From positions 1 through 46,934 of IMG/VR virus record IMGVR_UViG_3300027743_000012: 46,934 bases of DNA; one strand, written 5' to 3'. This document shows positions 16,201-25,200 of the stretch, in pieces. The translations under genes and the position numbers were made by a program. This DNA is from a virus. The notes beneath the pieces are model-generated. The model had not been told where the DNA came from. It saw only the letters and a program-made list of their open reading frames with translations, and searched no databases. Within the stretch, counting starts at the first letter, position 1. Every line of letters starts with the position of its first letter.

Positions 16201-16654
16201 CAAGAAGTTAGCTTTAATGCACATAACATTCTCAACTGCAATAGCTGTAGCAGAACTAATTGGTACACCTTGGTTGGCTGTTGCTGCTGGTGTAGTTGGT
16301 GCTGCACAGTTCGCAACAGTAGCTTCACAAGAGATACCAAGCTACGCAGAAGGTACTAAGGGCCACAAAGGTGGCTGGGCCAGGTTTGGTGAGGCCGGTG
16401 CGGAAGTAGTCAAAGAACCGTACAGGTCGCCATACCTTGTCTACCAAGATACGATTGGTTATCTACCAAAAGGTACAGAGGTTATACCTATTGGAGATAG
16501 TCCTAACTTTGATGGCAGAGATAATACGTCATGGGAGCAAACTAAGTGGCTTGCTAAACAACTGAAACCTCAAAAAGAAAAGTCAAAGAATGTCAATATT
16601 ATTAATATAGACTTAGGCTTTGAAAGTCATAAGCGTAAGATTTTAGGTTACTAA
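13229..16654 (+). CDS. Tail tape measure protein
   Basis: A 1141-residue protein, mostly long charged coiled coils rich in Lys, Glu and Gln, with hydrophobic segments at about 285-318 (MRQMAYILPGLGIAGIF...) and 995-1035 (ALMHITFSTAIAVAEL... GVVGAAQFATVA). Near the C-terminus are GGWARFGEAGAEVVKEPY and YLPKGTEVIPI, a motif pair typical of tape measure C-termini. It sets tail length and helps DNA entry. At about 0.15 nm per residue, the rule of thumb, the tail would be near 170 nm (inference). A lytic transglycosylase domain is not visible. Confidence 0.92.
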   Translation: MDDNDVMNVALNMGGDFNEASLTMLQEFVLAFENLSKATSATFKPAGGGGLSEFQTSLQNVNTQLQALNANLEKVKTGTAGVGTATKSTAGSVKVLTDEQMALKVQNEEMNKKNKEFHQNNNQMFNDRQAQATKERETKKQTSQLLTKEQADQKVANKLHNDQMIKSAQLDNEIFQKKLAQTEKEKEAAKEKTRLQREGDQQKKSELKTIQDSSNALLVLKRNANEAATAYANAVKSSGSKDSPEAVAALDKFNRANKDLNEMNVSLGRASSNVQLFGGGLNTAFNYMRQMAYILPGLGIAGIFNLAFEAIGKIISALGLFNDKQTEIYEASQKIAESYKEQLSIMEELRDTTQELWNTYSQSPEGLNRMNEELKARGHALDEIFPKEIDYLKKATEESKKAAQGVAGSYEGNVDEMVVTLEHELFAIDEMQKKIQELTRNRDLLLGKKAGTVSQDDFNNQFDYPKYGEFDILAFNQAIKSAQDSRDIQKTIYDQAFSTVKTYADNKKALLEKMAEYERFLDDEERRRKLEFAKSEISVEQDKQGKILAAEISSHEQKKKALLEEKRLQEELTEAQNQNVQTNINATAVDKKIATQNRNDQMKIISAQYSTDRAKLDEEYRQRLLSAQEKIDKDRVDSVAIANEKVFRNEQQSLEKRLEAYDAYIDKKQELQDIEYARAIEHAYLKAEGPVPTAELEAIESNKVKQKASIQADVENQVYTIVKQSYERQMHALELKINQEDQLQLNAYTKELKDLTDSFLKKEISYRKYRENITKISKQYGTNVLVERYADEGKDLGELTGLRDQQITSLAKARTSLAAAQSRYDLAVKGGNKESIQEAKQFLDSAQGKVTGFEDTVAASQSKIETLQKTHNKTANEIQQSRILTEEEKEKEADRKRKERLQAIKQMEQAIYQATKEIVDRRYEEKARRLQEENDLIQKNLELQLAAVQKSSLSEKEKNALDAQLSAEKNERDRQAAAEQKKIKHDQAVFDKKLALMHITFSTAIAVAELIGTPWLAVAAGVVGAAQFATVASQEIPSYAEGTKGHKGGWARFGEAGAEVVKEPYRSPYLVYQDTIGYLPKGTEVIPIGDSPNFDGRDNTSWEQTKWLAKQLKPQKEKSKNVNIINIDLGFESHKRKILGY

Positions 16655-16668
16655 TAAAAACAATCATT

Positions 16669-16836
16669 ATGACAACTTTCATTACAGTAGTATTTGTCCT
16701 TATCGTTATAGGCGTTGTCCTATACCTGATTAACACGAAGGTTCCAATGGACGGAACGATTAAGCTGATTATAAACATAGTAGTTGTTCTCGGTGTATTG
16801 GCCTGGCTTCTTAACTATTTCGGAGTATTAAGGTAA
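16669..16836 (+). CDS. Two-helix membrane protein, Thivi_2564-like
   Basis: A 55-residue protein with two hydrophobic helices (about 3-21 and 31-50) separated by the short loop NTKVPMDGTIK. The pattern (helix, INTKVPMDG, helix with VLAWLLNYFG) resembles the Thivi_2564 family of small membrane proteins known from bacteria and some phages. Its function is unknown; a holin-like role is attractive in a genome without an obvious holin. It overlaps the next gene by one base (TAATG), within the tail operon. Confidence 0.65.
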   Translation: MTTFITVVFVLIVIGVVLYLINTKVPMDGTIKLIINIVVVLGVLAWLLNYFGVLR

Positions 16837-19800
16837 TGGATACTAAATATATATATACACTATTGTTTGACGAGAACCAAAAGTTCTTAACTGCTACGCA
16901 GAACGTCAATGGTGACTATATTATATCTAGGAATAACCAGCCAAATTATTTAACTTACAATCCTGCCAATGTCGCAAAGATAGCATTTGAACTTGCAACG
17001 AATAGAAAGTATAATAGCTTAGCCCGCTCCATATCATATCCCCTAGAGTTCATTAAGGATGGCGCAGCTATACTACGGGAACTATACTTTAACGGCAAGG
17101 GGACTGAGGCCTACTGTGGTATTAAAATAATGAACTGGGATGGCTTTAGGCATTCGCTACTTTACGATGGCAGGATTGATTTTAATGCTAAGACCGAAGA
17201 CCCTAAATCAGGCAAGTTTACTGTACCAATTGTAGACGACTCTGTGTGGTCTGACATTGCCAGGAATGATAGCGTCCAATACTCCATAGAGTGTAACGAA
17301 TCTAATCCTGATGCTATCAAGGTTATGTTCGATGGCATAAACATGCGTGTTAAGTTTATCTATGAAACTGTAAGGGGAACCTATAGGATATCGTTCAAGG
17401 ACTTTGACGAAGCAGAGCCTAATGGTACACAGCATAGTGCATGGATGATGCCATTGGTTAAGATTGACACAGAGGGAGATAGTGTTGGCATAATAACTAA
17501 GGATAACATTGAAATGTTTTCCATTACTAGCGGAGTGCCGCTAAGGAAAAAAGAGTGGGTTATAAAAAATCAAAACAACGTATCTAATATAGACATAGCA
17601 GGAGTTTTTACTTTCTCATGGAAGGAGTCACGTCCTAGCTATATTGATTTAAAAGTACATGGACAGTATAGTGATAGTGAAGATGCTCAATGGGTAAGAG
17701 CAGTAGGAAGATTAGACCAATCTGAATTTCCACAACCTGATGTACAGTATAGCATACCATTTACTTTCCATGAGTATGCAGCCTACCCTGGGGTAGAATA
17801 CAGTCTTATAATAACTACATTAGCTTTACATGAGTATATTAACGATGATAAGAAATCTTATCTAACTATATACCCAACAAAAGTAACATTTAGTTCCATA
17901 ACTAGAGTTGAACAGAGAATTATATATGCCATCAGGCCGTTAGACCTTATCAAACAACTTGTACAGAAAGCTACTGATGGGAAAAGAACTATCAGTAGTT
18001 CTTTCTTTACTACCAACAATAAACAAGTAGTCACATGCGGTGATGCTATCAGAGGCTTTGACAATGCGAAGATATATACCTCTATAGAGGATTTCTTCAA
18101 GACGTACAACAGCTTATTCTACATGGCATTAAGAAGCGTAGCCGGACAGCTTCAAATGGAATTGGCTACAGAGGTTTACCGCCAGGACAGCCAGTTGTTT
18201 GACATTGGAGAGTGTATAGACCTCAAGCTAAATACGGCAGAGGATTGGATTGTGAACGAAGTCCAGGTAGGCTCACCAAAGGTAGATATGCGTCACCCTG
18301 ATGGTAGACTGGAATTTAATTCAACTAACACATTCTCATTACCTATCAAGAACAGCGATGGAAAATATGAGATTATAACAAAGTATAGAACTGGATGCTA
18401 TGATATAACTTTTTTATTGTTAGACTATGTTCAAGGCTCCACTAAGGACAACACTGGTGATAAGACTTGCTACGTCTTAGACATTACTGATGTACAAGGT
18501 GGAGGCTCTGACATAGTCGAAAACTTCGAGGAGTTTACTGTAAACAATAATCCTTTAGCTCCATACATAAGTTCCCCTAACCAAGACGATATAATTACTA
18601 ATGATAAGCCTACGATAAAAGGTGTTGCTCCGGTAGGCAGCACAGTAAACATATATGCTGATGGAGTATTAGATGGCAGTACGTTACCTGACAGCGTAGG
18701 CAATTGGTCTTATACACTAATTAATCCCCTATCATCCTATGAAGAAGGTATTCCAACGGCTACGGGACAGCATCTTATTCAAGCCAGCTTTACTGATTTG
18801 GCTGCCACTACTTCTAATCTTAACATTGTTATTGATACTAATATATCAACGGAAATACGGATAATATATCCTGCTACCGGAGATACATTATACAATAATC
18901 AATTCTTAATTAAAGGAGTAGCACAAGCTGGTACAGCATTTACGCTAACGCTGGATGGAATATTCAGTGCTCCTATAGTTGCAGATGGTTCATGCACATG
19001 GGAGTACAAGCTAAACGCTCCATTGAATAATGCCAATCATACTCTACAGGCTGGTACACATACAATAGTATTTACAGTAAATAACAGAGTAGAACATCCT
19101 ATTATAACATATATAGGCCAAGAACTAAATGCCGGTGTACCATTAATAGATAATACTCCATTGGTTATGGGTGTAGCTATGCCAGGAACTGTCGTGGAAT
19201 TATTCCTTAACTACGACTCCCATTCTATTGGTTCTGCCATAGCCGACTCGCTTGGGAACTGGACTTTCCAGACAGTTCCGTTTAGCTATCCTGATGTAGC
19301 AACTGGAGTACCAGTTATGATAGTTCCTATCAGAAATGGGGATAACATAATGTCTACCAGCATGAGGATTGAGACTGTAGAAATAGGTATAACTGGTTTC
19401 ATGCTAAACAGGCCACCTTACTCTGTCATAACAGGAGTAGAGGATAACACAGTATTCAACGTAGAGCTATCCCCAAAAAGAATGTTGCAGCATCATTATC
19501 CATACTTAGCAAGTGTAATGGATAAGCTACCACAGGAAGTCATAGAGTTCCAGACTGCCGACAAGAACGCTAACCTGGCCACAGTGCTGGATGGTGTAGC
19601 TACAATTGAAAGGGCTGACGTTCCTACTTCTTCTTTGGGGGAACCGATGTTTAGATTGGAAAAGGCTATTGTCAAGACTCCTACAAGAATATCATTCGAC
19701 AAGGCTCTAGCCTTATTTAATAAGGGTGGAGTTATAAGAGCTACATATAGAGGTGCAGAACTATTCTTCCTGCCTGTTGGTAGCATGAAGATGGAGACTA

Positions 19801-20831
19801 TAACAAGTGCAGTCCAAGACTGGACGCTTATATTCTCGCCTATGACTCCGTTCTCTACATTAATTAATCTATACAAGGATGGCACAACCATTAACATCAT
19901 GGCAAACTCATTGTTTCATTCGGACTATAATAGCCTCCACTTTGTATCTTACGATTTCAAGGATATAAAGAGCTATAACTTCAAGACAATCTACAGCGAT
20001 TGGTTTGAGAATAGGAATGAAGCGTGGATGTATAATCCACACTATATGCAGAAGTACCAAAAGACAGAAACTATAAGAGACCAAATCATTAGCAATGGAG
20101 CCGGTGATTTGAAGCTACATATATTCAGATGCGAAACAGCAATGCTGGTTGGCACTATACCGTATTCACCTGTAGACCCAAATCCTACTCCTGCTCCATA
20201 TATAGTATTTGAAGCTGCAATTGATTTGTCTACGCTACCCGAAGACCAGTACTTTTTTGTAATTGAAGCTAACGGTAAGTACTGTGCTATATCAGAGCGA
20301 ATACACGTTATGGACAAATGGCTTGGCACTATACTCATTGAGTCTACCAACTCAATCAATAAGACTACATTCTTTTACTCCACAGGTATTAGAACTGTGC
20401 TAAGGGTGGAAGGATTGGTTAAGAAGATACAGCCTAACATCTTCACAGATGTATCTGTAGACGAGAGTGGTGGTAGCACATTGTTATACTCTACAACAAA
20501 TAAGAAAAGGACTATACGTTTCGGTACAGCTTACGGTTTGCCGGACTACCTTTATATAAAGGTAGCCAATGCTATTATCAATGATGCGTGGACTTGCGAA
20601 GGCGTTAAGTACACTATAGAAGATGGCGAAAAGATAGACGCTGCAAGCGAAACTGACGGCCATCCATTGTACTACTATAATGTAAGAGTTTTGGTAGCAC
20701 TTAACGAGAATGGAGCTACATTCGTAACTGAAACTCTAAGAGAAGATAACAGTGTAGTCCTTGTTGTGGATGCAGAAGCTATGGGAATACCTCTACCATC
20801 ATTAACTGATATTGGTCTACAAAACGAATAA
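16836..20831 (+). CDS. Large distal tail / tail-associated protein with Ig-like modules
   Basis: A 1331-residue protein directly after the tape measure region, the place of distal tail and central fibre proteins. The first 550 residues are a mixed alpha/beta tail domain. Three Ig-like modules follow at about 559-669, 670-770 and 771-860. Each has an opening strand followed by a G-V-A (GVAPVGST, GVAQAGTA, GVAMPGTV) and a GNW or CTW core (for example DSVGNWSYTL and DSLGNWTFQT). The remaining C-terminal part is beta-rich. It probably forms the baseplate hub and displays sugar-binding modules. Exact homology to Dit or Tal proteins is not evident. Confidence 0.75.
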   Translation: MDTKYIYTLLFDENQKFLTATQNVNGDYIISRNNQPNYLTYNPANVAKIAFELATNRKYNSLARSISYPLEFIKDGAAILRELYFNGKGTEAYCGIKIMNWDGFRHSLLYDGRIDFNAKTEDPKSGKFTVPIVDDSVWSDIARNDSVQYSIECNESNPDAIKVMFDGINMRVKFIYETVRGTYRISFKDFDEAEPNGTQHSAWMMPLVKIDTEGDSVGIITKDNIEMFSITSGVPLRKKEWVIKNQNNVSNIDIAGVFTFSWKESRPSYIDLKVHGQYSDSEDAQWVRAVGRLDQSEFPQPDVQYSIPFTFHEYAAYPGVEYSLIITTLALHEYINDDKKSYLTIYPTKVTFSSITRVEQRIIYAIRPLDLIKQLVQKATDGKRTISSSFFTTNNKQVVTCGDAIRGFDNAKIYTSIEDFFKTYNSLFYMALRSVAGQLQMELATEVYRQDSQLFDIGECIDLKLNTAEDWIVNEVQVGSPKVDMRHPDGRLEFNSTNTFSLPIKNSDGKYEIITKYRTGCYDITFLLLDYVQGSTKDNTGDKTCYVLDITDVQGGGSDIVENFEEFTVNNNPLAPYISSPNQDDIITNDKPTIKGVAPVGSTVNIYADGVLDGSTLPDSVGNWSYTLINPLSSYEEGIPTATGQHLIQASFTDLAATTSNLNIVIDTNISTEIRIIYPATGDTLYNNQFLIKGVAQAGTAFTLTLDGIFSAPIVADGSCTWEYKLNAPLNNANHTLQAGTHTIVFTVNNRVEHPIITYIGQELNAGVPLIDNTPLVMGVAMPGTVVELFLNYDSHSIGSAIADSLGNWTFQTVPFSYPDVATGVPVMIVPIRNGDNIMSTSMRIETVEIGITGFMLNRPPYSVITGVEDNTVFNVELSPKRMLQHHYPYLASVMDKLPQEVIEFQTADKNANLATVLDGVATIERADVPTSSLGEPMFRLEKAIVKTPTRISFDKALALFNKGGVIRATYRGAELFFLPVGSMKMETITSAVQDWTLIFSPMTPFSTLINLYKDGTTINIMANSLFHSDYNSLHFVSYDFKDIKSYNFKTIYSDWFENRNEAWMYNPHYMQKYQKTETIRDQIISNGAGDLKLHIFRCETAMLVGTIPYSPVDPNPTPAPYIVFEAAIDLSTLPEDQYFFVIEANGKYCAISERIHVMDKWLGTILIESTNSINKTTFFYSTGIRTVLRVEGLVKKIQPNIFTDVSVDESGGSTLLYSTTNKKRTIRFGTAYGLPDYLYIKVANAIINDAWTCEGVKYTIEDGEKIDAASETDGHPLYYYNVRVLVALNENGATFVTETLREDNSVVLVVDAEAMGIPLPSLTDIGLQNE

Positions 20832-20832
20832 C

Positions 20833-22233
20833 ATGCCAACATTAGTATTAAACGCATACTCGATAGCATATCCTCTTATAACTAATCGTATAAGGGCATC
20901 CATATACTATCAGAAAACTCCAGCGGCAATAGTATCCAGTATAATAGATACTACCATAGGCCATCCTGAAAAGGTATGGACATTCTCAGGTCTACCAAGA
21001 GAGAACTATGGGTTCTTACTGGAGGAGATTAATAGCACAGGTGCTGCCGTCAGGAACTTAGCTAAGTTTGACGTAGTACCAGGAGAACTGGAAGGTTCGC
21101 TAAACAGGGCTGACGAGCAGTTCACAGTAGACGTTACACCTGGAGTAGTATCCGGTGTGAACACACTTTTATTTAATGGAGTAGCAGGCATACCAAACTA
21201 CATTGGATGGGATATAGTTCCTTCTCAACTAAATGGTAGAGGGATACTATCCAAGCGTCTTGACTATACTTGGAACAAGACAACCGGAGAACTAAAGCTG
21301 GTGCAGACCGATGATGTGTTCGAGGCTATGACAGACTGGAACATACACTTTGTTCCAGTTAGCCAACCAGCAGGTAACAGCTACCCTTCTATAAACGACT
21401 TCCAGATTAGTGTTAAGACAGCAAACTATATTGCAACGGCAGATGATTTTGGTAGCAAGATTATATGTGAACCTGTTAGCGGGTACATGGAGCTAAAGCT
21501 GCCTGATATAGCGCTGGTTCCTCAAGGAAGAAAACTGATGATAGAGGTGCAGGCTAATTATGATTGCAGCGTTAAGCTAGTAACCTTTGGCCCCGAACCT
21601 ATTAAGTTCGCAAGAGGTACACTTATAGCATCAAGGAACGAAAGGTTCTCTGTCTATAAGTATCTAAGAGGAGCAGTTCCAGAATGGAGAATAGACGACC
21701 TGTACGGTAACTTTATTCTTTGCGGAACTATCGTATCAACAGACTCTGTTCAGTTCGATACTATAAATGCCAGGCTTCTGGATGGTTCTTCTCTAAGCAA
21801 GTTTACATACGCAAGGCTATATGATTACGTCTTGTCATTGCCTGCTGCCCAGGTAGTAAACTTCGATGATTGGGGTAGCAATCCAACATATTATTCATTA
21901 GCCAATTCATTGTCAGGAGGAAGTCTTAACCTATTTAGAATACCAAATAGGCGTAACCTTTTTGAACGTGGTTTGTCTACAGGTAAGGCCGGAGACAAGA
22001 TTATGGATAGCATCAAAGCGCATAGCCATAACTTTCCGGCAGATGATAATGTAGAGAACTGGAACCAAGACTTAGCAGCATGGACTCCACGCCTGGCATC
22101 GACTACTCGTAGAGGTGGTGACTTTGACTACAACAACAGCGAGCTAGGCCATAAAATATATTTGACAAGTGACACAGGTGGGGCAGAAACTATGCCACAA
22201 CATTACCTAATTAATAGATACGTATTACTATGA
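20833..22233 (+). CDS. Tail collar-like fibre protein
   Basis: A 466-residue protein. The C-terminal third has features of a phage tail collar domain: GNFILCGTIV (start), FRIPNRRNLFERGLSTGKAG, DSIKAHSHNF and the ending GGAETMPQHYLINRYVLL. In the family, the conserved HsH histidines (AHSHNF) and the final Y-strand belong to a metal-holding receptor-binding tip. The start is the ATG at 20833, one base after the previous stop; an upstream TTG at 20812 lies inside the preceding gene and is not used. It overlaps the spike gene by 4 bp. Confidence 0.8.
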   Translation: MPTLVLNAYSIAYPLITNRIRASIYYQKTPAAIVSSIIDTTIGHPEKVWTFSGLPRENYGFLLEEINSTGAAVRNLAKFDVVPGELEGSLNRADEQFTVDVTPGVVSGVNTLLFNGVAGIPNYIGWDIVPSQLNGRGILSKRLDYTWNKTTGELKLVQTDDVFEAMTDWNIHFVPVSQPAGNSYPSINDFQISVKTANYIATADDFGSKIICEPVSGYMELKLPDIALVPQGRKLMIEVQANYDCSVKLVTFGPEPIKFARGTLIASRNERFSVYKYLRGAVPEWRIDDLYGNFILCGTIVSTDSVQFDTINARLLDGSSLSKFTYARLYDYVLSLPAAQVVNFDDWGSNPTYYSLANSLSGGSLNLFRIPNRRNLFERGLSTGKAGDKIMDSIKAHSHNFPADDNVENWNQDLAAWTPRLASTTRRGGDFDYNNSELGHKIYLTSDTGGAETMPQHYLINRYVLL

Positions 22234-25200
22234 TTTATAATCCAGCAGCACCATCGGTCTATGGACATAAGTTTAATAGGATAAAACCTATGCAAGTTCT
22301 GCATGTGCCGGAAGGTAGTACAGAGCCTAACACTACCGACCTGTCGCCACAGCTACGTGTTATACATGGTGAGCTAAAGCTGTACCTTGAAGGCGAATGG
22401 ATTAGTATTGGAGGAGCAGCAAGTACTATAAATGTAAGGAACGGTGTCCAGGTAGACTCGGAAGGTTACCTAACATGGGGTGGCAATGTAGATACAAATA
22501 CAACTATAAAGTTTGCATCCGGTAATGAGTTTTTGCAATATACTAATGATGGTACTATAAGAGGTACTAGGATATATCAAGGACTTGGATATGTAAGTCT
22601 AGAGGGTTCTGGAAATTCTGGCCCTACCAATTATACAAGTGTTGCAAATGCTACCAATTACCAAGCATACTTAAGAACTACTATTACTAATGCAAGTACT
22701 TCTGCTGTACAATATATATCTAATATATTTTCAAATGGATATACTGCATACATGGACGTTGCTACAAGCACAGACCCTACTGTTCCTAATATGCGGTTTG
22801 AAGTAGGAGGTAACTATTTTACATTTAAGAGGATGCGTGTTTCTGACGATAGCGAGCAGCCTATGGAAATGTACTTAAAGAATTTAGTTACTGGTACAGG
22901 AAGCAATATATTATACTATAATTCAAGTACCGGCAAGGTTACATATGGTGCTGCTCCTACTCCTACTGCTGCTGGCATAACAGAATTGACAGGTGACGTA
23001 ACAGCTACCGGGCCAGGAAGCGCAGTTGCTACATTGGCAACTGTAAATAGTAATGTCGGTGCATTTACTAATGCAAATATAACAGTTAATGCTAAAGGAT
23101 TAGTTACAGCAGCGGCTAATGGAACTGTATATACAGCTAGTAATGGTTTGAATAAGAGTGTTAATGATATACAACTAGGTGGTTCACTAACTAAGAATAC
23201 TGCAATAACTAGTGGTTCGTTTACGTTTCAAATAAACGGCGCTTCGCCATCTGGATTTGAAGGGCTAGTAAAATTTTCAAGCGTAGGCGGTACAGCAACT
23301 AACTCCACACTTAAAGTAGCTAATGATGCTAATAATGCACCAGCTATTACTGGTCAAAGTTCTAGTGCATCAGCTAATTGTACAGGTGTAAATGGATGGA
23401 CTGCTAGTGGTACAGGTGTTAGAGGAACTGGCGGTGGAACTGGAATAGGAGGATGGTTTGACTCTGATAGTGGATTGCCACTAAAACTAGCTAGAAATGT
23501 GGCTAGTGTAGGAAATGTTGTTCCTGCAATTACATTAGATTTAGGCAATACAGTTGGTATGATTGCCGGTACAGGGCAATCTATAAACTTCAATATGGCA
23601 TCAACTACAACAGGTTCGCAGCCAACAAATAAAATTATATCAAAATGGTTAGACGCCACTCATGCTACTCGTACTTCTGAATTTTCAGTACAGGGTGTTA
23701 ATAGCGGTGCTTCAATAGAGAACTTATTAACTCTACCTGGTAGTGGAAAGTTGCAGCTAAATAAGTATGGTATAGGAACATTCTTTTCGGCAGGAACGCC
23801 TCCTTATTCTTTGGGGGTAGACGCTCTTGGAAATTTAGTTGAGTACACTCCTAGCGCTGGTGGTGGAACATATACAGCTAGTAATGGTTTGACTATGGCT
23901 TCCAATAATGTTAAGTTAGGTGGAACACTGACAGAGGCTACTTTAATAAATCAATCGTCTACTTTTGGATTGAAGCTATTGAGTTCGTCTATGACAGCCA
24001 ATGCACTTCATGTAGAATCTTCTATACCAAGTGGTTTACAAGTTGTATATGTTAAGAATAGTTCTACTACTGGTGGATATGGAATGAGAGTTGATATGGC
24101 TGGTAGTAGTGGTGGTGCAGCTATAATTGTAAGCTATCCATCCACAACAGGAACTAATATTGGAATAAGTGCAACTGCTACAGCTATAGCTGTTCAAGCA
24201 GTTTGTTCTGCTGGAAATGCTGCTAATAATGCTGCTGTATCTGCAAATAATCAATCTACTGTTCAAGGTTTTGGAGTATATGCTATTGGTGGATTGATAG
24301 CATCGAAAGGACTTATTAGTGGAACAAATTCAGGAACAACTAGAATAGCTGGTAGCTTTGAAACACAGTCGAGTACTGAAAGTAATACTATACATACAGC
24401 ATTAGAGATAGTTCATACAACAAGTGGAACACAGCCATTAGCAGGATTTGGAGTAGGTATGAACTTTGCATATATGTATCCTGGTACTAACATTAATAAG
24501 AACAATGCTAGAATACAATCTAAATTTGAAACAGTAAATGGTATAAACTCTGGAACAACATTAGAGTTTCTAGTAAATCTAAATGGAACTAACGCATTGG
24601 CAACAGCCTTTTCTCTTTTGGGGAACGGCCAAGCGCAGCTTAATAAATATACATTAGCTGCATTTGATGTCACTACTCCAGATAAGGCTTTGGGTGTAGA
24701 TTCGGCTGGTAAATTAGTAACATATGTCCCTGCTGCTGGTGGTGTTAGTGGTAACATATATACACAGGATGGAACTATAACAAGTTCAGTAAGAACAGTA
24801 AATCTTAATGGAAACGCTTTAGGATTTGATTGGCTAGGAGATACTACAAATACTTTAGTACTTTCAAAATCCGGCCCTCTATGTACATTTCAACTTCATC
24901 TTGCTAATGGTAGTAATCAAAGTGATGTAGTAGTATTTCCAGAGAGCCATCAGTATATAGTTACCAATGGAACTAATACAGCTTCACTTATACTTGACCC
25001 TACTGGTGCAACATTTAATTGTGGCGATGGTACTTTTGTTGGTACTTTATATTTAGCTGGTAATGGTAATGTAACTCTAAATGCTCCTAACTTTAATATT
25101 ACTACTGCTGGATATCTAGAAATATATGCTGGCTTTGTATATTTGTCAGGAGCCACAGGCCCAGGCTATGTACTTACAGATGTAGCTGGCGATGGCATAC